64,000 nucleotides of DNA from Arcuatula senhousia (GCA_963971305.1 OZ020305.1:10139001-10203000), one strand, 5' to 3'. Numbered from the stretch's first letter, positions 46,101 through 53,330 are shown. Translations and numbers: made by a program. The notes: generated from the letters alone by a model not told the origin.

Positions 46101-48842
46101 ACCGAACCATGTCCAAACCAAACTGGGTTTCACGTCTCTTTGTAAACGTTGTTCACATTTTAACCTGTATATTCCGAACATCGGTCAACAGTAAATGAAT
46201 TCGACAATTGATGATGTGGTCGCTTTAGACAGTTTCAAAACAATTAAACCTCTTTAATTTACAGACACAAGTTACAGGTTTTCTAAAACAAGTTCCAGCT
46301 AACCCTTATGGATGGTGGACAGGACTCAATGACAGGAACGCTGAAGGTGATTGGGTATACTATACGTCATATGACAATCCAACAGGAGGTTCAAAGGTCA
46401 AAATGTGAGTTGCTACTATCATAGATCTAGGGTCATAAATAACCAATGTATGTCTGGTAATATTTAACTGCCAGTTTGGCTATATGAGGAGGCTTTGAGA
46501 CCACTGCCTCACAGTACAAAGTAATCAAATGAACTAAATGTCTGGTACCATTCAAGCTTTAACCTGAAGTTAGTGACTTGGCAATTAGGCTTTTGAGTTT
46601 TGTTTGTTGCCGCTAAAATATATACATGTGTCGATGATCTACCTTTCATTTTGAATTAAACTCATTGAAAAGCAGATAACTAAAAGTATCGAAAAATAAG
46701 TACTCAAATTCAAAACGTTCAAAACTAGAAGTCAAATCCAGCTCCCAGGATAACGATCGGGTGAATTGCAAGTGAACTAAAGAAATTTCATATGTAAGTG
46801 CTGTCCTCATAAGATAGACGCCGCTCAGAACAAATGACACAAATACAATTATATCTAAAGAATGAAAACAAATATACCCTCATGCATTCAAGACCCTTTA
46901 CAAATCTTCATCCTTGTTTCATTTCCACCTTTAAAACCGTTTACTTATTGTTGTATTTGTATCTCGTTTCCTTAAAAAAAATTAAACCTTCCATTGTTAC
47001 ATCCCTACAACCTATAGGGATCACTTGGCAATATCCTTCGTCTTGTGACATCCTGTCACAAATAACGGTCTTCGAGAATCTCAGAATAATGCCGCAAATG
47101 TCTTGATATTTTGCATGTTGTTTATCCAATCCTATAGTACTGAATGATGCGAAGCAATTTTATGACCGTATATTAATTATCTTATCCATTTCGTGTTAAC
47201 TTTACAGAATAATATAAAACGCAGCCGACATATGCATGTCTTCTAGGAAGACCGCAAATTTTAGTTACGTTTTTGTTAGGAAGTATATATCACAATGTGT
47301 CATTTCTGTATTGCTTTACAGAAATTGGAACTCGGAACCCAGTAATCCTGAAACAGACCAATGTGCTATGATTTATTTTGGAGGCCGCTACAATGACGTC
47401 AACTGTAAAATCAATAGCTCGTATATTTGTGAAACTACTGCACGGAGACCTTCATTTAATCCTTCAACGTCAAATGGTTAGTACAATCCTTTTATTACAA
47501 CATTTGGAAGACTGAACTGATTTGTTATTATGTCAAAGTTTATAGTTTACACATGTTTATTTATCCTGGATTGAGAAAAAAGCTTTAATCTTATGTAAAT
47601 TCCTCTCCTAGCAGTTTGTGAGTGTGGCCTTTGTAGCGGCCCCCATTGAGCCTATTCTTATCGAACTCTACAAAGGTGTCTTTAATGTGCATGGGGTATC
47701 GTTCTCCACATAAACTGGACAACCTTTTTTTATATCCTTCCGAAGGACTAGCATCGTTTCTTAAGACCATCCTCGCCAAATTGTGTCAAAACAGAGAGTC
47801 GGAAAATTGGTTCATGAAATTTTCACCCCGGACGAAGATCGAACCACGAACTTGTGTGTTAGTAGGCTAGTCCGACGCTTCACCACCGGCCCATCTAAGT
47901 CAAAGTCCGTAGGATTTCCCGGATGAACCCCGCTGTGCAAACTTTAACGAAAAAGTCGTCACTCATTTATATTATTGATAATTTATAAATATGATCAGTA
48001 TGAAACAAAAGTCAAGGTGATGGAGATTTATTTAGTTTAAACATATTTATTTATCCTGGATTGGAAAACAAGCTTGATGCTTATATAAATCCCTCTCCAG
48101 CTAGCAGATTGCGAGTGTGGCCTTTGTAGCGGCCCCCATTGAGCCTACTCTTATCGAAATCTACAAAGGGGTCTTTAACGTGCATGGGGTATTGCTCTCC
48201 GCATACACGGGACAACCTTCGTCCCTTTCGAAGGACTAGCATCGTTTATTGAGACCATCCTCGCAAATGGTGCCAAGAGAGAGTCGGAAAATTCGTCCAT
48301 GAAATTTTCACCCCGGACGAGGATCGAACCACGAGATATATACAAAAATAGAATTTACAGTTAATGCAAATATAATTGTGTATTAGAACTGTTACATGTA
48401 TGGTGCACACTGTCAACCGAATTTTTATTTTGGCTCTTTCCATAAGTATTTATTCGTATTATTTGACCGCTGAGAATTGAGAAAATACATAAATATATTT
48501 ATCCAAACGCCTGGTTGTAATCATATGCAATCAGGAATATACTGGAATAACAAATACCGATAATAAGAAAAAGGCATTTTCACATTTTTCAACTGGTACC
48601 CAGTGATTTAGTTAAACCAAACCGCAATCAGCTACGCTAATCGAAAGTCGACAAGAGAGTTAACCCATGTGCTCCAGAAGAGTTAAGCCTTTCCTGCTTG
48701 CCAGTCACTTTGTTAGCAAGTTGCTAACGATCAATTTTGTGTGGTTAAATTGATATTTGAATGTTTTTTTCTTGTAGGATTGATCTACCTGCCATTTTAC
48801 CTGAACACACTTTGTATGGTCCTCATATGCTGGTTGTACTAA
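18534..48842 (+). CDS. Receptor-like protein with four C-type lectin domains and C-terminal hydrophobic anchor
   Basis: Fourteen exons: 18534-18573, 21719-21861, 39206-39336, 39819-39946, 40533-40702, 41006-41133, 42464-42591, 43237-43403, 44081-44202, 45146-45273, 45716-45888, 46265-46404, 47322-47476 and 48778-48842. All junctions are AG/GT and in phase; total 605 residues. Exon 1 encodes a signal peptide. Four domains follow, each from three exons with intron phases 1-0-2-1, so the gene grew by triplet duplication. WWTTLTD, WWIGMTD, FWSGLNY and WWTGLND occupy the family's WIGL position. EP(N/D/S) Ca-site motifs are present in all four. A Ser/Pro/Thr stalk and a hydrophobic end without cytoplasmic residues suggest a GPI anchor. 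The role is probably carbohydrate recognition outside the cell, as in mannose-receptor-type proteins; the ligand is unknown. The 17.3 kb intron 2 is the weakest join but the phase and domain halves fit. Confidence 0.85.
19181..19633 (+). mobile_element. SINE A copy inside the splice-site array
   Basis: ATGCGGGGTCCGGGGGTCGA, then CAGCGCTAAGCTTGTAAG, then CCAGGTGGTTGAATGGACAG, then CCGAATTCGTGCTGTTTGGG. It runs head to tail on the plus strand, opposite to 41449-41958. Confidence 0.75.
19928..20335 (-). mobile_element. SINE B copy inside the splice-site array
   Basis: It is the reverse complement of 4263-4662. GATGATAAAATGAACATGAA at left corresponds to the 3' body, and GACAAGCTAGGCTCTGCTGT then GGGCCTATTCGCC at right is the head. 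It splits one array unit: CTAGTCCTAGCAGACCACTA is on its left and GTCCCTGGGTTAA-like CCCCTGGGTTAACATGGGCG on its right. Confidence 0.75.
20551..21062 (+). pseudogene. Retroelement reverse-transcriptase C-terminus plus 3' tail, inserted in the array
   Basis: SQLIRYSRACRNYIDFLGRA then LTQKLLKQGY then RLLSSLKKFYGRYRALVD, then an in-frame TAA at 20710, then YGISISQMGADVVLS and stop (20758-20760). This C-terminus is characteristic of a widespread animal retroelement reverse transcriptase with a YIDD catalytic box (seen here at 33614). The 3' tail (TTTACCGGATTTCACACACT ... TTCGTGCTGTTCTTGGTCGT) ends near 21060. It is 5'-truncated and non-functional. Confidence 0.75.
22000..22950. other. Intron 2 start: diverged segmental copy, no gene
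   Basis: About 22300-22560 is similar to 27750-28030. Shared stretches include AAAGACGGAAG, CTTAATAGATTTT, AAACATT, GGTATTGTATT and AGCAGACAATTG. No coding signal was seen. Confidence 0.5.
23429..23445 (+). repeat. C17 homopolymer
   Basis: Seventeen C residues after CTAACACA, followed by GCGGTGGG. Confidence 0.95.
24498..24800 (+). pseudogene. LINE 3' ORF fragment (C-terminal zinc-knuckle region)
   Basis: The plus strand reads HKLEIERGR, a stop, then NIDEDKRVCKLCNNGVEDEL, then HFLLDCKTLSNKRDPVL, ending at TAG (24797). The CxxC...H....C cluster after HKLEIE.GR is the usual C-terminal end of CR1/L2-type LINE polyproteins. It lies in antisense orientation within the gag-like pseudogene and probably marks the insertion that split it. 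Confidence 0.65.
25077..25109 (+). repeat. T33 homopolymer
   Basis: Thirty-three T residues close to where the gag-like frame resumes. On the minus strand it is an A33 tract about 17 bases after the broken gag frame stops. It could be a retroposition tail or an expanded homopolymer. Confidence 0.9.
26040..28560. repeat. Segmental duplications inside intron 2
   Basis: CTCAGTTGGCCACTCGAACG with CTTAATGATAACAA and AAAACAGAACAC (26048-26165) recurs at 27277-27395. The block around GATTTTGAAAAAAGACAAAG (27027) recurs at 27750. GTTCTTGAACACTTGTGGGG (27518) recurs as CTCGAACAGTTGTAGGAC (28430). Together they describe two to three diverged copies of a unit of about 0.7-1.2 kb. AGCAGACAATTG (28000, 22540) resembles the CTLD exon-2 splice site. 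Confidence 0.6.
28151..28345 (+). repeat. CCGTCC-rich dispersed repeat fragment
   Basis: GCCCGGTTGTCTGTCCGTCC, then CGTCTGTCCGTCCGTAACAA, then GGGATTGATTTCAAATTTGG. This is typical of molluscan repeats that pair a GTCCG run with a TTTGGTA core. Confidence 0.5.
28633..29995 (+). mobile_element. AGCTCACCTGG hairpin repeat element with six ~160-bp internal repeats
   Basis: The left end AGCTCACCTGGACC / GGTCCATGTGAGCT (28631-28661) forms a hairpin. A (TCG)n tract follows (28677-28730). Then about six units of 155-170 bp follow, each with CTCCATAGGGTCGAAGTTGT, CAGATGACCCCTTATAGGGG, TTTCATGTTTTTGGCCTACA and GTTGCTTGCTTAAATGTTCA. It ends CAGGTGAGCGATTCAGGCTC then CTGGGAGCCTCTTG. A second, 5'-truncated copy is at about 52370-53330. 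It is non-coding. Confidence 0.8.
30008..32252. mobile_element. Terminal-inverted-repeat element 1 (2.24 kb) carrying a retroelement 3' end
   Basis: It begins CTACGGAAGCGTATAGTGGA then CTCGTAT and ends ATACGAGTCCACTATACGCT then TCCGTAG, an exact inverted pair of about 27 bases. TTTT flanks both sides, and GTAGTTTT occurs at 30000-30007 and 32249-32256. The first ~540 bases match the ends of the second element. The interior (about 31555-32220) is a minus-strand retroelement reverse-transcriptase C-terminus with tail. No transposase frame was seen, so it is probably non-autonomous. Confidence 0.7.
31555..32220 (-). pseudogene. Retroelement reverse-transcriptase C-terminus plus tail (minus copy)
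   Basis: Reverse complement of 33640-34345. The minus strand carries the DDFNFSIVNFPFL-like coding stretch (about 32080), the RLTQKRLARGY then RMLSSL region (about 31930-31864), and the tail ending at TGGGGCATCTGAATGC (31563). Several frames are broken. Confidence 0.7.
32755..32830 (+). repeat. Three tandem copies of a ~25-bp unit
   Basis: TGAACAGAGTAAATGTATTT followed by TAAT is repeated three times. Two reversed units appear at 35500-35550 at the edge of the inverted copy. Confidence 0.8.
32978..33125 (-). repeat. Retroelement 3'-tail fragment
   Basis: GAGGTACCAATGGGGCACCC, then AGGTGCTTCGGAAGAGAAAG then CAGTTTCTGCTCGC, the reversed tail seen at 1075-1345 and 31555-31760. Confidence 0.6.
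33512..34345 (+). pseudogene. Retroelement reverse-transcriptase fragment with YIDD catalytic box and 3' tail
   Basis: From 33515 the frame reads ADLMLHSYKADFLKSLLDKK, then FNFTFCYIDDILS (YIDD at 33614-33625), then TGA. A one-base shift in a T run precedes it; just upstream another frame gives NNCVP, matching the TNCAPLLADL block of this enzyme class. After a broken middle, DDFNFSIVNFPFL starts at 33794. The C-terminal LTQKRLARGY ... RMLSS ... YGISISQM end follows (to about 34093), then the standard tail to 34345. YIDD supplies catalytic aspartates in active relatives. Here it is dead. The family looks Penelope-like or an unassigned non-LTR lineage. Confidence 0.75.
33640..35500 (-). repeat. 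Inverted copy of 30535-32220
   Basis: GGACCATACCAAATGACATA (30664) pairs with TATGTCATTTGGTATGGTCC (35279). TTACGTGGGTTTCTATTTCA (30933) pairs with TGAAATAGAATCCCACGTAA (34932). CCAATGGGGCATCTGAATGC (31561) pairs with GCATTCAGATGCCCCATTGG (34307). The left arm lacks about 80 bases present near 35050-35130. Confidence 0.85.
35345..35470 (+). repeat. Dispersed ~115-bp repeat (CAAGTCAGGACCATTGCGAT family)
   Basis: CTTGTACCAAGTCAAGACCA, then ATTTCTATGGTATTTCTTCC, then ATTATTACCATTATTT. The inverted partner is at about 30535-30625. Confidence 0.6.
35600..38160. other. Unassigned interior of element 2
   Basis: No transposase, reverse transcriptase or host exon could be recognised on either strand. 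It contains a short CCGTCCGTCC run near 36713 and a copy of the dispersed 115-bp repeat at 37350-37470. Confidence 0.45.
39700..39772 (-). repeat. Retroelement tail fragment just upstream of lectin exon 4
   Basis: GTGCCAATGGGGTATTCGAG then AGTCCGTAAAGATAAAGACA matches the outermost tail of the retroelement copies. It ends about 45 bases before the exon 4 acceptor (39818). Confidence 0.55.
40812..40872 (+). repeat. Dispersed repeat around GATGTGGAATAAGTGCATGT
   Basis: Same sequence as 8126-8212 with a 4-base insertion (ATGT/ACGC). Intronic. Confidence 0.55.
41449..41958 (-). mobile_element. SINE A, near-complete copy in lectin intron 6
   Basis: Tail AGTTAGTTAGTTATTGCTTT at 41449, body with CCTACTCTTACCGAGACCTG and GGTTCTTTAACGTGCGAGGA, head ending GCTTAGCGCTGCTGCGGGCC then CACCCGGAACCCGCACGGG. 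The other well-preserved copy is 57680-58168. The two are very similar, suggesting recent activity. Confidence 0.8.
42690..42855 (+). repeat. SINE B 3' fragment
   Basis: CCGCCTCTACCCACCATTCC, then TTTACTGTTCCTTTGTTTCC, ending CATATAACACCAACTCACTC. Confidence 0.65.
43500..43860 (-). mobile_element. tRNA-related SINE (family F), diverged
   Basis: GAGCTCTACAAAGGAACCTT, then AACGTGCATGGTATTGTTCT, then CCGAGGGACTAGTATCGTTC, then ACCATCCTCTC and GAACCACGAATCTCGG. Same order as 47540-47905. Confidence 0.6.
44880..45065 (-). repeat. Retroelement tail fragment in lectin intron 9
   Basis: AAGTACCAAAAGAATATGTC, CACAAACACACACAACAACA, then CCAAGTGCTCCAGCGGCGTA and AGCAGTTCCTG resemble the reversed tail at 1075-1290. 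Confidence 0.5.
45430..45610 (-). repeat. SINE A remnant
   Basis: ATAACCATGAAAGGATGATA, then CATGAACACGAAATAATG, then CCACACACGGTGGTTCATTA. Heavily decayed. Confidence 0.4.
45716..47476 (+). other. CTLD4 of the four-lectin gene (exons 11-13)
   Basis: Residues about 429-584. Exon 11: APCPSGWFTMNGNDFNSCYF ... AKEKCRQIA ... ALVAFDTQDEL. Exon 12: TQVTGFLKQVPANPYGWWTG then LNDRNAEGDWVYYTS. Exon 13: NWNSEPSNPETDQCAMIYFG then YNDVNCKINSSYICE. EPN reads EPS; the ND is kept. Exon 13 continues into a Pro/Ser/Thr stalk (RRPSFNPSTSN). Confidence 0.85.
47540..47905 (-). mobile_element. tRNA-derived SINE family F, copy 1
   Basis: On the minus strand it starts GGGCCGGTGGTGAAGCGTCG then GACTAGCC, with the B-box-like TTCGTGGTTCGATCTTCGTC (about 47833-47852). 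A body with TTTCATGAAC, GTCCTTCGGA and GAACGATACCCCATGCACAT follows. It lies in the last lectin intron. Confidence 0.65.
48020..48335 (-). mobile_element. tRNA-derived SINE family F, copy 2
   Basis: Same order as copy 1 and about 470 bases downstream, including the shared left flank TTTATCCTGGATTG and GGCCTTTGTAGCGGCCCCCA. It is truncated after the B-box region (GAGGATCGAACCACGAGATA). Because the flanks also match, this looks like a local tandem duplication and not two insertions. Confidence 0.65.
48590..48735 (-). repeat. Retroelement tail fragment before the last lectin exon
   Basis: ACCGCAATCAGCTACGCTAA, then CATGTGCTCCAGAAGAGTTA, then TTTCCTGCTTGCCAGTCACT. It ends about 40 bases upstream of the exon 14 acceptor (48777). 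Confidence 0.6.
48778..48842 (+). other. C-terminal hydrophobic exon of the four-lectin gene
   Basis: A phase-1 acceptor (TTGTAG) gives Gly then LIYLPFYLNTLCMVLICWLY and stop. The polypeptide ends inside the hydrophobic run with no basic or cytoplasmic residues. With the small residues STSNG just before, this fits a GPI-attachment signal better than a transmembrane anchor. The nearest AATAAA is at 49205. Confidence 0.7.
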
Positions 48843-49258
48843 CATTCTTAAACAAGATCTGTACTGACATTATCATTATCGTGAAGTTATTTAACTATTA
48901 AAAATCAACTTTCTCATTTCATACCTTATGTTGTGGTTGTACATCTTATATTCCTTTCTTTCAAACAAAATTTCTCTACTTCAATTTAAATTTATTAATA
49001 TTGAAAACTTTTTTGAAATTTTCTGATAGCGTATGTCCTTTTTTTTTACATGCAACTTCGCTAGCCATTGGTAGTATTATTCATAAGAGGGGATTGATTA
49101 TAAAAGATGTTAAAAACATGAAATCATTAGATGCTTTTTGATTTTAAAAATTACCATTCCCCTATTAAAGATCAAATGGTCGCTCTCTTACTCTATCAAT
49201 TTAAAATAAAAACAAAGTACATTAAGAGTGAAAGAATGTTAAACCGAATTTATCTTCG

Positions 49259-50056
49259 TTAGTGGGACGGAAGGGTTTTATTGAAACGTTTTATGCATTT
49301 CGGAGATGTCATTTTATGCATAAACGCGGTCCCATTTGAATGGCAGCGAGAGTCAGTTGAAATTATGACAGGAACTTGGTTAAAATCCTCCGCAAAGTCC
49401 GGGTCGTATCTTATCAAATCTCGGAATAAACGGTGTAGCCAAAAATATCCAAGTATTTCTGGAGGTAACGGAGTGACCCTCCATTGGCGTCGAACTTCAT
49501 GACGTAACCGTCTAATAAGATATGATCAACATGTTCCTGCGAGAAACCAGCTTGAAATGTGGGGTCTATCTGACAAATCTACGTCTCTCCGTTCATATGC
49601 AAAGAAATGTGAAGGCTCGGTCTCTGTATGTATCGAACATTACTCCACCCAGATACCTCCATAGTTGGCAAGAAGCTCAACTCTTATTATGTCAGATTTT
49701 GCTTGAATGGATGCAAAGTTCCAGGCCTCATCGGAATAGAATGTTTCTCACTCAATTAATTTTTCGGCTTCTTGAAGGTTTAGTACTCTTAATTTATATT
49801 CTGGATTTAAGTCTATCCATGACTGCAAACACGTTTTTTGAAGCTTGGGTGCATTTTCCCATCCAATGTCCCAAAACATCCATGTAACTCTTGGAATTTC
49901 GGAATGACCTGTGAAAGGTAGGCTATCAAAATAGATTGAAATTGCTATCAGGAGTCCAAGGAGACATATGAAATATTTCATTAGTTGATTTTCTGTTTGG
50001 GGAAGTAGGAAAATCTGATGACTTTGAAACAAGTGGTTTATCATTATCCTCATCAC
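49259..50056 (-). pseudogene. Capsular-polysaccharide-synthesis-like glycosyltransferase pseudogene
   Basis: One minus-strand frame of 266 codons carries a hydrophobic N-terminal anchor (MKYFICLLGLLIAISIYF, M near 49981), IPRVTWMFWDIGWENAP, LNPEYKLRVLN, SDEAWNFASIQAKSDIIRVE then LLANYGGIW, RPHISSWFLAG, and YFWLHRLFRDLIRYD. These are typical of the capsular-polysaccharide-synthesis family (GT32-like type II membrane enzymes). Three in-frame stops break it: TGA 49748-49750, TAA 49640-49642, TGA 49526-49528; the frame ends at TAA 49259-49261. Relatives have an IW.D acidic motif; here IWVE runs into the second stop. It has no introns. The 5' limit could be 49981 or 50056. Confidence 0.75.
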
Positions 50057-50095
50057 AAAAACCTGAAGACAAATAATAGTACTTAAAGATGTAAA

Positions 50096-50330
50096 TGTGC
50101 TACGCCTGATTCGCGTTTCGTCTATTGAAGACTCGTCATAGGCGCTCTACCTAATATTTTAAAATGCCAAATAATATATGAATATGAAGTGAACATAAAA
50201 ATAAAACCAAATTTTGGTTAATTATTCTAAATCGGAACCTAAATTATGAGTAAGCTCAACCTATATATGCATTGAATAAGAAGAATCTTAGAGTTTGACC
50301 AATTTTGAAATTTACATGGACAATTTTCAT
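50096..50330 (+). repeat. CTACGCCTGACGCGCG repeat, diverged copy
   Basis: GTGCTACGCCTGATTCGCGT, then TTCGTCTATTGAAGACTCGT, then GCGCTCTACCTAATATTTTA, then TTGAAATTTACATGGACAAT. Same order as 55746-55995. Confidence 0.7.
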
Positions 50331-50369
50331 ATCATTGATGTGTTTTTTTAAGAAAAAAAATAATAGTCT

Positions 50370-50560
50370 GACACCGGTTTACAAAAACGAAAGCACTACG
50401 GAGAAACAGACAACACAAAGACACATATCAAAACAGCTAAAAATCAAGAACGCGAACTCAAATCGTATAATGAATTCGAACTCAGGAATGAGGTGCTCGT
50501 GGAAGGGTAAGCAGTTCCTGCTTGTTGCAACTTGTCCGTAATATATCAAAGGTGGTTACA
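50370..50560 (-). repeat. Retroelement tail fragment
   Basis: AACGCGAACTCAAATCGTAT, then GAGGTGCTCGTGGAAGGGTA then AGCAGTTCCTGCTTGTTG. Confidence 0.6.
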
Positions 50561-50901
50561 GATCAAAAGAAAGTGAGTATTTTACTTAGGCTCTTTGATA
50601 ATTCTGCAGGTGTAAATTTTACTGCGAAGTAAACCTGCCCTTTTTTCAATAAAAAAATCAAAATGGTCAAATTATAGCTTTATTTAATGTCAGTTACATG
50701 TAAACCTCGCCGTGTGGAGTGCATGCAAATGACCACCCCTAGGGTACAGTAGCCTCATCTAGGGGGGGAATGCATGGATACTCCTATCACTTTATTCTCC
50801 AAACTTATCAAGCAGGGGTAACAAAGTGGCGCTTTTGATGAAGCACTAAAAGAATTTGGAAAGTTGTATATCTGTATTTGGGTAGCTATTAAAATCGTTA
50901 A

Positions 50902-50991
50902 CATCTTCGCTACCCAAGGGTTACGATCCGCTATCTCTCATCTTGAAGAAGATGAGAGATAGCGGATCGTAACCCTTGGCTAGCGAAGATG
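50902..50991. repeat. Near-perfect 43-bp palindromic hairpin with 4-base loop
   Basis: Left arm 50902-50944 and right arm 50949-50991 are complementary at 42 of 43 positions (C/G mismatch near CTACCCAAGG / CCTTGGCTAG). The centre is GAAG. Looks like a foldback element or its footprint. Confidence 0.9.
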
Positions 50992-51139
50992 CTTTATTAC
51001 TAGCTTGAATCTAATTTCAATTATTCAAAGTAGCAAATGTGTTACAATGGAGCCTTCAAATATCGTTAGATCGAAAAGGCCAAGACAATTTCAGTAGACA
51101 TACATGTAAGATCATCACAAAAACCCACACAAAATACAA

Positions 51140-51500
51140 ATAACACATATAACTAAACCGCAATCAGCAACGTGAACTCGTGTCAAAATGAGAGCGAAGT
51201 GAACTCAGGAAGCACGGGGTATTACCGGCTATAGTTTACAGCTGGCAAACTGAAGTCGAAAGTATATATTTTTTAACAAAGAAAATGTCAATAAGAGAAA
51301 AAGAGTGACAGCAGACTAGCAGAAGACTGCCTTTAACCCTTTTCTCATATTGCCCTTTTCTTTGTTAAAAGTCATGCATGCAAATTTTATTTTTATGCAC
51401 CGCCTAATATTGCAAGTGTTAACCGTAGCCGGTAATGCCGGGTGGAAGGGTTAGCAGTTCCTGCTTGTCATAGAACATGTACACCCGTTATGTTCCCTTT
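51140..51500 (-). repeat. Retroelement tail interrupted by a foldback element
   Basis: AACCGCAATCAGCAACGTGA then AGCGAAGTGAACTCAGG runs to about 51210. The continuation GTGGAAGGGTTAGCAGTTCC then TGCTTGTCATAGAACATG resumes at about 51442. The gap is filled by the foldback at 51218-51441. Confidence 0.7.
51218..51441. mobile_element. Foldback/MITE-like element (~224 bp)
   Basis: Outer inverted repeat: GGTATTACCGGCTATAGTTT (51218) against TTAACCGTAGCCGGTAATGC (51419). Inner inverted repeat: TTTTAACAAAGAAAATGTCA (51271) against TTGCCCTTTTCTTTGTTAAA (51350). It is non-coding and inserted in the retroelement tail, so it is younger than the tail. Confidence 0.75.
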
Positions 51501-52030
51501 CGTAAAGACAATATCAAAACACAATGAAAGTGACAGTAAACTGGCTACTAAATAAGGGTTTTTTGTATTCCCTGTCTTATATTAATGTCAACAGCTATAG
51601 GTTCTTACACACGCTCGGGAAAAGACCGGCTGATCCTTCACAAGTGATAGAATTTTCCAGCCTCGCATCAGAACAAACCAAAGACCCCCAAAATTATATT
51701 CACGAGTGAAAGATCATTGTCGGTTTTCCAGGAACGCGTGTAAGTGCCTATTTCTTCAGCAATTTTTAACATACGCTGAAATCCTAGGTAGCTCTTAAAC
51801 GCCAACAGTTTTAAATATCATTGCATTTCATTGGTCAACGTTATCAATCAGTATCAGTGCCTAAGGTTTTTATTAGTTAATTTAACAATGTGAGATCGCT
51901 GTATGTCCTTGCATCTCAACTTGGCCGTCTCACACTTGATTTTGCCATTAATAGAAAAATACTGCTTCTTATCCTACAGGTTTTTTTGTCAAAACTATAC
52001 CTTGATTTTTTCTTGTGAGTTATGGAAATA

Positions 52031-52105
52031 AGTTCGCGAGGTTTAGTTTTCGCGAAGGTTTCAATTCAACATGAAAGCCTTCGCGAAAACTAAACCTCCC
52101 GAACT
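52031..52105. repeat. 33-bp inverted repeat with 8-base loop
   Basis: AGTTCGCGAGGTTTAGTTTT at 52031 pairs with AAAACTAAACCTCCCGAACT ending at 52105. Two mismatches or indels. Confidence 0.85.
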
Positions 52106-52369
52106 AAATGTTGTTTTATTTTCGCGAATATATAGGTGACGCTTTTACAAAAAAATAAACGGCCCTCTGGAAAATTTCCCCCATCTTACCTCCAAGACAA
52201 CTCCTCCTTACTGCAGACAAAAGTATAGGATAATTAACATCACTAATATTATGTGTGAACACAGCAGCTGGTAAACAAAAACAATATGGTTAACTTATTT
52301 ATGCAATTGATTTTATGTTTGAAAATGTTATGCAGGAATGGTATATGACATGTTGGCAACAAACGATGA

Positions 52370-53330
52370 TTCGATAAAAAACATGGCTGCTGTTACTAAA
52401 AATAGAACATAGGGTAAAACCACTTAAAATGACTTATAACCCAGCAACCATAACAGATAGAAAAAATCCGGAGGATCTAAAGCTCTTCAGAATCAAAAGC
52501 TCTACAAGTCTCCATTGGGTCGAAGTTGTCAGATGACCCCTTATAGGTGTTATGGCCCTTTAAAGGTCAAAAATAACCTTTTTCATGTTTTTGCCCTATA
52601 GAATCAAAACTATTGCAGATAGAGAAAAGTTGTTGCTTGCTTCAATGTTCAGCTCATTTAGCTCTACAAAAGTCTCCATAGGATTGAAGTTGTCAGATGA
52701 CCCTTTATAGGAGTTACAGCCCCTTAAAGGCGAAAAATAGTGTTTTTGGCCTATTGAATGAAAACTATTGCAGAGAGAAAAGCTGTTGCTTGCTTAAATG
52801 TTCAGCTCATTTACCTCTACAAAAGTCTCCATTGGCTCGAAGTTGTCAGATGACCCCTTATAAGGGTTACAGCCCCTTAAAGGCGAAACATAGTGTTTTT
52901 GGCCTATAAAATGAAAAGATTGAAGATAGAGAAAAGTTATTGATTTCTTAAATGTTCAGCTCATTTAGCCCTTAAAAAGTCTTCATAGGTTCAAAGTTGT
53001 CAGATGACCCCTTATAGGGATTACAGCCCCTAAATAAACATGTTTGCATGTTTTTGGCTTATATAATGAAAACTATAGCAGATAAAGAAAAGTGGTTGCT
53101 TGCTTAAATGTTCAGCTCCTTAAGCTCGTAACAAAAGTCTCTATAAAGTCAAAGTGTGCTGACGGCCCTTAAAATAACATGTTGCACGTTTTTGTCGTAC
53201 AGAATGAAAACTATTGCTGAAAGAGAAAAGTTTTTGCTTGCTTAAGTGTTCAGCTTATTCAGCTCTAAAAAGTTCTTCATAGGGTTGACATCAAGACCAG
53301 GTGAGCGATTCGGGCTCCTAGGAGCCTCTT
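52370..53330 (+). mobile_element. Second AGCTCACCTGG-type element, 5'-truncated
   Basis: It starts within the AAAAAACATGGCTGCTGTTA region. It carries about five ~155-bp units (CAAAAGTCTCCATAGGATTG, GTTGTCAGATGACCCCTTAT, AACTATTGCAGATAGAG, TTGCTTGCTTAAATGTTCAG) and ends CCAGGTGAGCGATTCGGGCT then CCTAGGAGCCTCTT, the same right end as 28633-29995. The 5' hairpin and (TCG)n are missing. Confidence 0.75.

Noticed and set aside
45706..46116. 136-codon minus-strand open frame
   Set aside because: It overlaps lectin exon 11 in antisense and shows no motif.
49522..49887. 121-codon plus-strand open frame
   Set aside because: It is the antisense shadow of the glycosyltransferase pseudogene.
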